Source of the DNA: Candidatus Eremiobacterota bacterium | GTDB lineage: Bacteria; Vulcanimicrobiota; Vulcanimicrobiia; Vulcanimicrobiales; Vulcanimicrobiaceae | DNA: 58,314 nucleotides | Reading direction: 5' to 3' | NCBI GenBank assembly: GCA_019235885.1 | Contig: JAFAKB010000099.1 | Span: 1 to 58,314, forward strand | In this document: positions 26,510-34,566 of the stretch, piece after piece | How the letters are laid out: each line of letters begins with the position of its first letter | How positions within the stretch are numbered: the first letter of the stretch is position 1 | Made by a program: the position numbers and the translations under genes | Notes under the pieces: model-generated | What the model saw: the letters and a program-made list of their open reading frames with translations, nothing else | Databases searched by the model: none | Told to the model about the DNA's origin: nothing

Positions 26510-26569
26510 GCGAATCTGCGCTCCTTTCGGACTCTGCCGGAAACGTGCCCGAATCGGCGCTGCGCTAAC

Positions 26570-27865
26570 CTACGAGCGCACTTCCGCGCGCGCCGCTGCG
26601 AGCGGCGGGCGGCGCTCGTGCCAATCCGTCCGTGACTGAAAAACTTGGCCCAGCGCAAACGCGCTCGCCGGATCGCCGGCGACCGCTATCATCTGCATCC
26701 CGAGCGGCATCCGCGCGGGCCCGAATCCGATCGGCACGGCGGCGACGGGCAGCGCGAACGCGCTCGCCGGCGTCACCAGCGGAATCGTCTCGGCGCGGAA
26801 GCTCTGGTGCGCCGGTGCGAGCGGTGCTTCGGCGCCGGCCGACGGCGCGAGCGCGACGTCGTAGCCGGCGGTTGCCGCCGACCAGGTCGCGCGCGCGTTC
26901 GCGATGACGCGGCGCGCCTCGGTCTCGGCGGCTTCGCCGACGCCGAGCGCGTACGCGACCCGCTCGCGAACGTCGTCGCCGTACTGCTCGCGGTGCGGCG
27001 CGAAGAGCGGTTCGTGCACGCGCGCCGCGCCGCGCTGCTGCACGGTCGCCGTGGCACCGACCAGCTCGTCGTCCCACCACGTCACGTCGTCGACGACGAC
27101 GCCCGCGGCGCGCAGCACCGCCGCCGCCGCGTCGCGCGCGGCGGTGACGGTCCGATCGACGCGATCCCAGACGCCGCCGCGCAGCACGCACGCGCGCCGC
27201 ACGGACACCGGCGCGAGCGGCGCGCCGGCGAGAATTTCGTACACCCGCTGGACCGTCGGGAGGTCGCGCGCGAACGGGCCGGCGGTGTCGAGCCCGATCG
27301 TGAGCGGGAAGATGCCGTCGATCGGTAGCGCGCCGGTCGCGGGCCGCAGCCCGCAGACGCCGTTGAGCGCGGAGGGAATACGAATCGAGCCGAGCGTGTC
27401 CGTTCCGAGGGCGGCGTCGCACAGCTCGGCGGCGACCGCCGCACCGGAACCTCCGCTCGACCCGCCGACGACCCGTGCGGTGTCCCACGGATTCTTCGTG
27501 CGTCCGAAGTGCGGGTTCTCGGTGGTGATTCCCCAAGCGAACTCGTGCGTGTTCGTCTTTCCGAGGATCAGCGCGCCGGCGGCGCGCAGCGCGGCGACCA
27601 CCGGCGCGTCGTGTTGCGGATCGCGCCGGAAGAACGACGAGCCGGCGCGCGTCGGCAGCCCGGCGACGTCGATGATGTCCTTGACGGCGACCGTCACGCC
27701 GTGCAGCGGGCCGCGCGCGGTCGGCGGAATCGCGTCGAGCCGCGCGGCTTCGCGCAGCACCGCCGCCTCGTCGAGCGCGACGTAGCAGTTCAGCGCCGGA
27801 TCGACCTCGCGGATGCGCGCGAGGAGCTCGTCCGCGCGCCTGGTGACCGTGACGTCGTTCGGCAT
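26570..27865 (-). CDS. Amidase signature family protein
   Basis: This 431-residue hydrolase shows the Ser-cisSer-Lys triad regions: VTVAVKDIIDVAG (catalytic Lys), GGSSGGSGAAVAAE (cis-Ser) and LGTDTLGSIRIPSALNG (nucleophile Ser). The family includes GatA, AtzF and many amide hydrolases; the substrate is not evident. GatB and GatC are not nearby, so a GatCAB role is unlikely. The ATG at 27865 begins the conserved helix just before the Lys motif. It is divergent from the NfeD gene, with 43 bases between. A nitrile hydratase lies 10 kb away, so an amide link between them is possible but weak. Confidence 0.9.
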   Translation of the reverse strand: MPNDVTVTRRADELLARIREVDPALNCYVALDEAAVLREAARLDAIPPTARGPLHGVTVAVKDIIDVAGLPTRAGSSFFRRDPQHDAPVVAALRAAGALILGKTNTHEFAWGITTENPHFGRTKNPWDTARVVGGSSGGSGAAVAAELCDAALGTDTLGSIRIPSALNGVCGLRPATGALPIDGIFPLTIGLDTAGPFARDLPTVQRVYEILAGAPLAPVSVRRACVLRGGVWDRVDRTVTAARDAAAAVLRAAGVVVDDVTWWDDELVGATATVQQRGAARVHEPLFAPHREQYGDDVRERVAYALGVGEAAETEARRVIANARATWSAATAGYDVALAPSAGAEAPLAPAHQSFRAETIPLVTPASAFALPVAAVPIGFGPARMPLGMQMIAVAGDPASAFALGQVFQSRTDWHERRPPLAAARAEVRS

Positions 27866-27908
27866 CAGCGGTGCTTCAGCGCCCGGCCGCGAACCTACTT
27901 GCACGCTC

Positions 27909-29228
27909 ATGTTCTCGCGCTTCGGGCTGATCGGAGCGCTCGCGCTCCTGGCCGTCCTCGCGACGCCGGCGCTCGCCGTACGGGCGGGTTCAGCCGCTCG
28001 CGCCGTCGACCTCGTTCGGCTCGACGGGGTCGTCGGGCCGGCGTCGGCGCGCCATGTGCTGCGCGCGCTCGATGAGGCGGCTCGCGACGGGTCCCAGGCG
28101 CTGGTCCTCGTCCTCGACACGCCGGGCGGGCTGATGAAATCGATGGACGAGATCACCCGGGCGATGCTGAACTCGCCGGTCCCGGTCGTCGTCTACGTCT
28201 ACCCGCACGGAGCGCGCGCCGCATCCGCCGGCGTCTTCATCACGTACGCGGCGAACCTGGCGGCGATGGCGCCGGCGACGCACCTCGGCGCCGCGCACCC
28301 GGTCGGGCTCGGCGCAACCGGCGGCAGCATCGACAAGACCGAGATGACGAAGCTCACCAACGACGCCGTCGCGGAGATTCAAGGCTTCGCCGCGCGTCGC
28401 GGGCGCAACGCCGCCTGGGCGGAGCGCGCGGTCCGGCAGAGCGAGACGCTCACCGCCGAGGACGCGCTGCGCCGGCACGTCGTCGACTTGATCGCGGACA
28501 GCCCCAGCCAGCTCCTCGCGAAGATCGACGGCCGCACGGTGCAGACGGCGGCCGGAACGCGGGTGCTCACGACGCGAAACGCGCGCGTCACCGAGATTCC
28601 GTTCGATCTGGCCGAGCAGTTTTTGGACCTGCTCAGCGATCCGAACGTCGGCTTCATCCTGATGACGATCGGGTTCTACGGGATCGTCTTCGAGCTGAGC
28701 AATCCCGGCTTGGTGTTTCCGGGGGTCGTCGGCGGCGTCGCGATGCTGCTGGCGTTCGTCTCGTTCGCGGCGATCTCGGTCAACGTCGCGGGCCTGCTGC
28801 TGATCGTGTTCGCGCTCGTGCTCTTCGTGGCGGACATCAAGGTGCCGAGCCATGGCGTGCTGACTGCCGGCGGGATCGGGTCGTTCGTCCTCGGCTCGCT
28901 GCTGCTCACCGGCGACCGCGAGCCGTTCCTGCGCATCTCGCTGACGCTGATCGTGACGGTCGCCGTGCTGACGGCGGCGTTCTTCGCGTTCGCCGTCGGC
29001 GCGGGCATACGGGCGCAGCGGCGGCGCGTGCAGACCGGACGGGAGGCGTTGATCGGCGCCGAAGGCGTGGCGCGCAGCGAGCTGGCTCCGAACGGCACCG
29101 TGTTCGTGCAGGGGGAGCTGTGGAAAGCGGAAAGCGCCGACGGAACGATTCCGGCCGGGCGGCGGGTCCGCGTGGTCGGCGTCGACGGGCTCCGGCTGAC
29201 GGTTCGTCCGGCCGAGATTCCCGTGTAA
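27909..29228 (+). CDS. NfeD-type membrane-bound serine protease (long form)
   Basis: This 439-residue protein has a signal peptide or first helix (residues 1-24), a ClpP-like protease domain (about 30-215) with LVLDTPGGLMKSMDEI and ARAASAGVFITYAA (catalytic Ser in ASAG), a block of four or five membrane helices (about 235-360), and a C-terminal OB-fold NfeD domain (about 380-439, GREALIGAEGVA ... GELWKAES). Long NfeD proteases act with SPFH proteins in membrane quality control. Here the slipin gene follows 12 bases downstream, the classical stomatin-operon pair. The start coincides with the signal peptide. Confidence 0.93.
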   Translation: MFSRFGLIGALALLAVLATPALAVRAGSAARAVDLVRLDGVVGPASARHVLRALDEAARDGSQALVLVLDTPGGLMKSMDEITRAMLNSPVPVVVYVYPHGARAASAGVFITYAANLAAMAPATHLGAAHPVGLGATGGSIDKTEMTKLTNDAVAEIQGFAARRGRNAAWAERAVRQSETLTAEDALRRHVVDLIADSPSQLLAKIDGRTVQTAAGTRVLTTRNARVTEIPFDLAEQFLDLLSDPNVGFILMTIGFYGIVFELSNPGLVFPGVVGGVAMLLAFVSFAAISVNVAGLLLIVFALVLFVADIKVPSHGVLTAGGIGSFVLGSLLLTGDREPFLRISLTLIVTVAVLTAAFFAFAVGAGIRAQRRRVQTGREALIGAEGVARSELAPNGTVFVQGELWKAESADGTIPAGRRVRVVGVDGLRLTVRPAEIPV

Positions 29229-29240
29229 GGAGGGAATGCA

Positions 29241-30011
29241 ATGACCACCACGATCTCGGTTGCGCTCGTCGTCATCATCGTGGCGATCGGGCTGCTTTCG
29301 GCGGCCGTGAAGGTCTTGCGCGAGTACGAGCGCGCGGTGGTGTTCCGGCTGGGGCGGTTGGTGGGCGCGAAAGGCCCGGGGGTCGTCCTGCTGATTCCGC
29401 TCGTCGACCGGATGGTGCGGATCGATCTGCGCGTCGTCACGCTCGACGTCCCGCGCCAGGAGATGATGACCTGCGACAACGTTCCGGTCACGGTCGACGC
29501 GGTGGTGTATTTCCGCGTCGTGAATCCTGAAGACGCGGTCACCAAAGTCGAATTTTTCTCCAAGGCTACGTTCCTGCTGGCGCAGACGACGTTGCGCAGC
29601 GTGATCGGTCAGCACGAGCTCGACGATCTCCTCAGCCAGCGCGATCGCATCAACGAGCAGGCTCAGCAGGTGATCGACGAGGGGACCGAGCCGTGGGGGA
29701 TCAAGGTCGCGCTCGTCGAGGTGCGCGACGTCGTCCTGCCGGACTCGATGAAGCGCGCAATGGCGGGGCAGGCCGAGACGGAGCGCGAGCGGCGCTCGAA
29801 AATCATCAACGCGGAAGGCGAGTACCAAGCCGCCGAAAAGCTCGTGCTGGCCGCGCAGAAGATCGCGACGGAGCCGATCGCGTTGCAGCTGCGCTACCTC
29901 CAGACTCTCGCCGAGGTCGCGACCGAGCACAACTCGACGACGATCTTCCCCATCCCGATCGACCTGCTCACGCCGTTCTTGCGCCGAAGAGACGATCGGA
30001 CCTCAACTTGA
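29241..30011 (+). CDS. Slipin (stomatin-like SPFH protein)
   Basis: This 256-residue protein has one N-terminal membrane helix (about 5-24), then an SPFH domain beginning YERAVVFRLGRL and running through RIDLRVVTLDVPRQEM and the VRDVVLPDSMKRAM segment, and ends with a short helix. AAGGAGGG lies 7 bases ahead of the ATG. Slipins oligomerise on the membrane and are substrates or partners of the long NfeD protease encoded just upstream, so this is a two-gene stomatin operon. A second SPFH gene, a flotillin, occurs at 42.4 kb. Confidence 0.93.
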   Translation: MTTTISVALVVIIVAIGLLSAAVKVLREYERAVVFRLGRLVGAKGPGVVLLIPLVDRMVRIDLRVVTLDVPRQEMMTCDNVPVTVDAVVYFRVVNPEDAVTKVEFFSKATFLLAQTTLRSVIGQHELDDLLSQRDRINEQAQQVIDEGTEPWGIKVALVEVRDVVLPDSMKRAMAGQAETERERRSKIINAEGEYQAAEKLVLAAQKIATEPIALQLRYLQTLAEVATEHNSTTIFPIPIDLLTPFLRRRDDRTST

Positions 30012-30015
30012 CGCG

Positions 30016-30165
30016 ATGAGTGATCCGACGAGCGGCCTTCCGAAACCGGGCGACATCATTTATGTCGACTCGGACCGCTATCTGTTTCATGGCTGCGACG
30101 ATTTTCAAGGTGGAAAGGCAACCGTCGCGCGCGTCTGGACGGACCGGCACCTACGCCTGTCTTAG
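30016..30165 (+). pseudogene. 5' fragment of a small conserved protein, cut by an early stop
   Basis: The 49-residue frame begins 4 bases after the slipin stop and reads KPGDIIYVDSDRYLFHGCDD then FQGGKATVARV, which resembles the first half of small KOW-like conserved proteins about twice as long. It then loses the pattern and stops at 30163-30165. Base composition drops just after, so this looks like a gene fused to foreign sequence or broken by recombination. It could still be translated as a short peptide. Confidence 0.5.
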
Positions 30166-30466
30166 CGGTGGGGGACACAATCCGAATCCCGCTCCCCTTC
30201 CGGCTGGGGACCCCGTTCCCGGACGTGGAAGCGTTGTTGGAATTGATGAGGTATATTTTGGGTCCTGCCCGAACGTCAACCAATTCGGCGATGGGTCGGC
30301 GTCGGTAAATATTCCGGACGTCTACTCAGTGGGCACCGCAGGCGCGCAGTACGTCTACACCAATATCACGCAGAGCGCAACGTCATCGGCAAACGGCGCG
30401 CTCTCCGTAGCAAAGGGCGGCGCGACCGGCTCAACTACCGTCAACAGCCCGTCGTCAGGATACTAA
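30089..30466 (+). CDS. Hypothetical ORF, possible remnant, in lower-GC patch
   Basis: An open frame of uncertain start overlaps the fragment above in another frame. Its last 70 codons (from DEVYFGSCPNVNQFGDG on) look like a serine/threonine/glycine-rich surface or exported protein and use more A/T than neighbours. The first part is just the alternate frame of the broken gene. In-frame ATGs are at 30062 and 30089, neither with a good ribosome-binding site. It may be a 3' gene remnant. The stop lies 12 bases before the next gene's ATG. Confidence 0.3.
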   Translation: MAATIFKVERQPSRASGRTGTYACLSGGGHNPNPAPLPAGDPVPGRGSVVGIDEVYFGSCPNVNQFGDGSASVNIPDVYSVGTAGAQYVYTNITQSATSSANGALSVAKGGATGSTTVNSPSSGY

Positions 30467-30478
30467 CAAGGAACGCTT

Positions 30479-31162
30479 ATGATTCAAGCATCATTTGTCA
30501 AGTACAGCGCCTGCTTACTTGGATGTATTATGGCCGCTTCAACCCCGGCAACCGCCGATGGGGTGCGCGCGACCGACGCCGCTGCAAGAACGACCTCGGC
30601 AGTAAGGGCGCGCATGTCGGCTGCTATGACGGGACTTGCCCGGTATAAGATGTCGGGCTCGCTCGACGACATTGCGCGCGCCTCGCACGAATTGCGCAAT
30701 TCGCTCGGGTACTCGGAGGTCATTACCTTGAGCACGCCTGAGTTGGTAACGCTGCGGCGGGATTTTGTGGCCGACTACACTGCGTTACTCAGCGTGCTCG
30801 ACGGGCTAGAGGATCCGGCATTCGTCGAATCCGACGACCGGTATCAGCCACGAATTTGTTTCATGCCGCCGCGCGAGCCGAATGGTCATCAGGCGATGCC
30901 CTGTGCCGATCCGAGCGAAATATCGGATCCCGCTACTCGCGCCGCTTACGTCACCGCGCTGCAAGCGAATGCCACGAGAAATAGGCAGATTGGGATCCAA
31001 CGGCGTCTGCGACTCGTCGACGAAGGAGTAACGACAGAGCTTCAACTCGTACTGCAGAAATTTCACGGGCGCGCGCCTGACGACTCTCGCGCACTCGACG
31101 CCATCGTGCAGAAGGCGGGTATCCGGGAAATCAGAAGGGTCGCAATCCGGGCAATGTACTAG
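30479..31162 (+). CDS. Exported hypothetical protein
   Basis: This 227-residue protein has a signal peptide (about 1-26, ending ASTPATADG) and a mostly helical, polar mature part with a few cysteines (RICFMPP, AMPCADP). No family is recognised. AAGGAA precedes the ATG at good spacing. Codon use is less GC-biased than in flanking genes, and the upstream sequence holds gene fragments, so horizontal gain is likely. It sits between the slipin and the convergent phosphonate transporter genes. Confidence 0.65.
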   Translation: MIQASFVKYSACLLGCIMAASTPATADGVRATDAAARTTSAVRARMSAAMTGLARYKMSGSLDDIARASHELRNSLGYSEVITLSTPELVTLRRDFVADYTALLSVLDGLEDPAFVESDDRYQPRICFMPPREPNGHQAMPCADPSEISDPATRAAYVTALQANATRNRQIGIQRRLRLVDEGVTTELQLVLQKFHGRAPDDSRALDAIVQKAGIREIRRVAIRAMY

Positions 31163-31245
31163 CCGCGGTGCTCGCGTCACGGCGAACAAACGATAACTCG
31201 GCCGAACGTAACTGCGTGAGAAGCGACGTTCTTGCGACGAAGCGA

Positions 31246-32613
31246 TCAGCCGGCGACGAAGTGCCAGCCGAGGCGGAGGCGCAGGCGTTCGCCGAGCCAG
31301 TCGGCGAGCGCGACGAGGGCCCAGGTGACGAGGACGTACGCGAGCATCTGTTTGTAGAAGAAGAGCTGCTGGGCTTGGAAGAGCGCTTGGCCTATTCCGC
31401 CGGCGCCGATCAGGCCGACGACCGTCGCCGCGCGGACGTTCCATTCCAGCCGGAAGAGCGTGTGCACGACGAGCGGGCCGAGCGCAAGCGGGACGAACCC
31501 GAACGCCACGATCGGCAGCGCGCGAGCGCCGGTCGCGGCGAGCGCGTCGACCGGCGCGCGCGGGACGTTCTCGAAGCTCTCCGCGTACAGCTTGCCGAGG
31601 ACGCCGGCTGAGTGAATCCCGAGCGCGAGCGCGCCGGCGAGCGGGCCGATGCCCACCGTCACGACGAGCATCAAACCGAAGACCAGCTCGGGGATCGCGC
31701 GCACCACGTCGAGCGCGCGGCGGATCGTCAGCACGATGCCGAGCGGCGCGAGCCGGCGCGCCGCGGCGAGCGAGACCGGAAACGCGAGCAGCGCGCCGAT
31801 CAGCGTCCCGCCGATCGCGATCGCGAGCGTCTGCACGATCAGCAGCGGCAGCGAGACGATCTGCGCGGGACGCAGCTGCGGCGGAAACATTCCGGCGAAC
31901 GTGTGCGCCGCGTGACCGAGCGCGAGGAGCAGCGGCGGGTTCATCCAGAGCGACAACAATCCGAGCGGCAGGAGCAGCAGCACCAGCCGCGGCGTGCGGC
32001 GCGCCAGGATGCCGAACGTGTCGACACAAGCGACCAGCACGACCAGCACCAGGATCAGCGTGAGCGAACGGTGGTAGTCGAGCGCGTTGAGCGCGCCGAC
32101 CAGCTCGGTGCCGATCCCGCCGCCGCCGACCGCGCCGACGACGATCGACGCGCGCATCGCGCACTCGAACGCGTACGTGCCGAACGTCAGCAGGTCGGAC
32201 TGCGTGAGCGGGATGAGTCCGAACGCCGCGATCGCGGCGCGCGGCGCGCCGGTCGCGCGCAGCGCTTCGAGCGGCGCGGCGTCCGCGGCGAGAAACAGAT
32301 CGCCGTAGACGCGTCCGATCATCGCGGTATAGAACACCGCCAGCGCCACGATCCCCGCCGCCGGACCGAGTCCTACCACCACGACGGCCAGGATCGCCAG
32401 GGTGAGGTCGGGGATCGCGCGCAACGAGGACAGCACGCCGATGATGAAGCGATGTCCCGGCGCCCGCGTGCCGATCAGCACCGCGAGCGGCACGCCGAGC
32501 GCGAACGCGACCAGCATCCCGGCCGACGCCATCCCGATCGTCTGCGCGACCGGGACGAGCAGCGCACGCAGGTACGCCGGCGAGAGATCGGGCGGAAAGA
32601 AGGTGTCGATCAC
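31246..32613 (-). CDS. phnE: Phosphonate-type ABC transporter permease, two permease domains fused
   Basis: This 455-residue protein contains two consecutive PhnE-like permease domains, each with about six membrane helices and an EAA-type loop: first APLEALRATGAPRAAIAAFG (about residue 135), then APVDALAATGARALPIVAFG (about residue 360). Single PhnE proteins are about 270 residues, so this is a head-to-tail fusion giving both halves of the channel. The GTG start overlaps the phnC stop as GTGA. With PhnD and PhnC it should import phosphonate, phosphite or a related anion. No C-P lyase genes are in the window. Confidence 0.92.
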   Translation of the reverse strand: MIDTFFPPDLSPAYLRALLVPVAQTIGMASAGMLVAFALGVPLAVLIGTRAPGHRFIIGVLSSLRAIPDLTLAILAVVVVGLGPAAGIVALAVFYTAMIGRVYGDLFLAADAAPLEALRATGAPRAAIAAFGLIPLTQSDLLTFGTYAFECAMRASIVVGAVGGGGIGTELVGALNALDYHRSLTLILVLVVLVACVDTFGILARRTPRLVLLLLPLGLLSLWMNPPLLLALGHAAHTFAGMFPPQLRPAQIVSLPLLIVQTLAIAIGGTLIGALLAFPVSLAAARRLAPLGIVLTIRRALDVVRAIPELVFGLMLVVTVGIGPLAGALALGIHSAGVLGKLYAESFENVPRAPVDALAATGARALPIVAFGFVPLALGPLVVHTLFRLEWNVRAATVVGLIGAGGIGQALFQAQQLFFYKQMLAYVLVTWALVALADWLGERLRLRLGWHFVAG

Positions 32614-33347
32614 CCCGCGTACCCGCGCCGCACGAGCGAGGCGCGCTCGGTGCGCCGGTCGGCGCGCACGCGCCCGCTGACCAGCTCCGCGACGCGGTCG
32701 AAGTAGCGCCGCGCAAGCTCCGGCTGGTGCAGCGAGCACAGCAGCGCGATGCGCCGCTCGTGCGCGAGATCGCACAGCAGCGCGACGATCTGCTCGCCGA
32801 GCGCCGGATCGACCGATGCGATCGGCTCGTCGGCCAGGATCGCGACCGGGTGCTGGACGAGCGCGCGCGCGATCGCGACGCGCTGCTGCTGGCCGCCGGA
32901 GAGCTCGCTCGTGCGCGCGCGCAGCTTCTCGGCGATCCCGACGCTCGCCAGCGCGGCAAGCGCTTCGGCGAGCTCCGCCGCGCTCGGCAGCACGAGAAAG
33001 CGCAGCGCGTGCAGCGTGCTCCAGCGGCCGAGCGCGCCGGCCATGACGTTCTGCGCCACGGTGAGCCGGTCGACGAGATCGTGCTGCTGCGCGATCATTG
33101 CCAGCCGCGCGCGCAGCTGCCGCAGCTCGCGCCCGCGCAACCCTGCGACCTCGACGCCGTCGACGCGCACGCTCCCTGCGCCGAGCGGAACGGTGCCGTT
33201 GATCGAGCGCAGCAGCGTCGTCTTCCCGCTCCCGCTCGGGCCGACGAGCGCGACGCACTCGCCCGCCGCCACGTCGAGCGAGACGCCGTCGAGCGCGGGC
33301 GGCGCGTGCGGACCGTACGCGACGCGCACGCCGCGAACCTCGAGCAT
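32610..33347 (-). CDS. phnC: Phosphonate-type ABC transporter ATP-binding protein
   Basis: This 245-residue ABC ATPase has Walker A GPSGSGKTT (about 36-44), a Q-loop AQQHD, the signature LSGGQQQR (about 149-156), Walker B VAILADEP and a switch His in SLHQPE. The pattern and length fit PhnC. The ATG follows the phnD stop by 4 bases, and its own stop overlaps the phnE GTG. It energises import through the fused PhnE protein. Confidence 0.93.
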   Translation of the reverse strand: MLEVRGVRVAYGPHAPPALDGVSLDVAAGECVALVGPSGSGKTTLLRSINGTVPLGAGSVRVDGVEVAGLRGRELRQLRARLAMIAQQHDLVDRLTVAQNVMAGALGRWSTLHALRFLVLPSAAELAEALAALASVGIAEKLRARTSELSGGQQQRVAIARALVQHPVAILADEPIASVDPALGEQIVALLCDLAHERRIALLCSLHQPELARRYFDRVAELVSGRVRADRRTERASLVRRGYAG

Positions 33348-33351
33348 CTGT

Positions 33352-34230
33352 TTAGAGCAGCTTCAGCTTCGTCGCGATCGTCCGCAGCAGGTCGTACTCG
33401 GCGTCGTTCGCGCGCACGAACGACGTCCCGCGCAGGATCTCGAGGACGTTCGCGTCGGCCGGCGCATGCAGCGCCAGAAACGCGTTGGCGAACGCGGCGC
33501 GTTCGGCGGGCGTCGTCTCCTTGCGCGCGACCCAGACGTAGTCGAGGAACGGCGGGGTGGTGAAGAAGACGCGCACTTTCGTCTTGTCGAGCTGGTTGGC
33601 GTCGATCATCGCGTGGTAGACGCTCTCGTCCATCGCGCCCGCGTCGACGACCCCGGCCTCGACCGCTTTCGCCGTCGCGGGATGGTTGCCGGTGTAGCGA
33701 TAGCTCAGGTCTTTGTCGGGATCGAGCCCGGCTTGCGTCAGCGCGTAGAACGGCATCAAGTGGCCGCTGGTCGAGTTGATGTCGCCGAAGGCGAACTTCT
33801 TGCCGCGCAGGTCTTTGAGCGCGTTGATCGCGCTCCCGGTTTGGGTGATGAAAAGCGAGTGGAACTGGCGGTCGGAGGTACGCTGCACCAGCGGGACGAC
33901 GCCGTACTGCGCGTGCGCCTTCGCGTACGTGAGGCCGCCCAGGTAGGCGAAGTCGAGCGAGCCGTTGCCGAGCGCTTCCACCGTCGCGTTGTAGTTCGTC
34001 GGAATCACCAGCTCGACGTCGCGCCCGAGCTTCGCCGCGAGGTAGTCGCGCAGCGGCTTCTTCTGATCGACCGAGACTTGCGTCGCGCCCGCGTCGGGGA
34101 TCATCCCGACCCGCAGCGGCGCCGCGGCGCGGACGCCGCGCGGCAGCGCCATGAGGCTGGCGAGCGCCGCGGCCGAAGCGAGAAGCGAGCGCCGCGTGAG
34201 CGCGGGCGGCTGAGCGAGTTGTCGTGTCAT
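33352..34230 (-). CDS. phnD: Phosphonate/phosphite-type ABC transporter substrate-binding protein
   Basis: This 292-residue periplasmic binding protein has an N-terminal TRRSLLAS twin-arginine-like start and hydrophobic core, then LRVGMIPDAG. The family's anion-binding signature region is visible as DFAYLGGLTY (about 98-107) and GDINSTSGHLMP (about 155-166). The ATG overlaps the CDGSH gene's stop as ATGA. Ligand choice among phosphonates, phosphite and phosphate analogues cannot be read from sequence alone. Confidence 0.92.
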   Translation of the reverse strand: MTRQLAQPPALTRRSLLASAAALASLMALPRGVRAAAPLRVGMIPDAGATQVSVDQKKPLRDYLAAKLGRDVELVIPTNYNATVEALGNGSLDFAYLGGLTYAKAHAQYGVVPLVQRTSDRQFHSLFITQTGSAINALKDLRGKKFAFGDINSTSGHLMPFYALTQAGLDPDKDLSYRYTGNHPATAKAVEAGVVDAGAMDESVYHAMIDANQLDKTKVRVFFTTPPFLDYVWVARKETTPAERAAFANAFLALHAPADANVLEILRGTSFVRANDAEYDLLRTIATKLKLL

Positions 34231-34481
34231 TGCTGTTCGATGCTTTCCGTTTCGGTAGACTCGGCGGCGCGCACGGCCGATTCGGCGGCTTGAAAACCGA
34301 TCTTCGAATGCGTCCGGTCGCAGAACGGTTTGGTGGTCGAGCCGCCGCAGCGGCACAGGACGATGTCGACCTCGCCGCTGAGGTCGTACGGGTTGCCCTC
34401 GGCGTCGGTGAGCGTCAAAAGGCTCAAGTCGCCCGTTATCAAGTACGGTCCGTTTTTTCTCGCGCGTATCGTGAGCGGCAA
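34227..34481 (-). CDS. CDGSH-type iron-sulfur protein
   Basis: This 84-residue protein has the 2Fe-2S ligand set C43, C45, C54 and H58 in CRCGGSTTKPFCDRTH, which matches the CDGSH motif with Arg-Thr in place of the usual Gly-Ser. Upstream is a beta-rich start (GPYLITGDLSLLTL). A TTG start is used; GGAG lies 5 bases before it, and no ATG fits the family length. Its stop overlaps the phnD ATG, so it leads the phosphonate transporter operon. A charged tail follows the cluster. A redox or sensor role is inference. Confidence 0.85.
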   Translation of the reverse strand: MPLTIRARKNGPYLITGDLSLLTLTDAEGNPYDLSGEVDIVLCRCGGSTTKPFCDRTHSKIGFQAAESAVRAAESTETESIEQQ

Positions 34482-34486
34482 CGCTT

Positions 34487-34490
34487 CTCC
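34487..34490 (-). promoter_or_regulatory. Ribosome-binding site fixing a TTG start
   Basis: On the minus strand this is GGAG followed 5 bases later by TTG, the start of the CDGSH gene. Longer in-frame starts would run into the divergent MocR gene and add non-conserved sequence, so this site decides the start. Confidence 0.7.
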
Positions 34491-34566
34491 TCTCAATGGC
34501 TCCGGGCCGGGGAGCGGTTTTGGACCTCGCGAACGATCCGCTTTTGGCCTAGAGTGGTGCTGCCCG

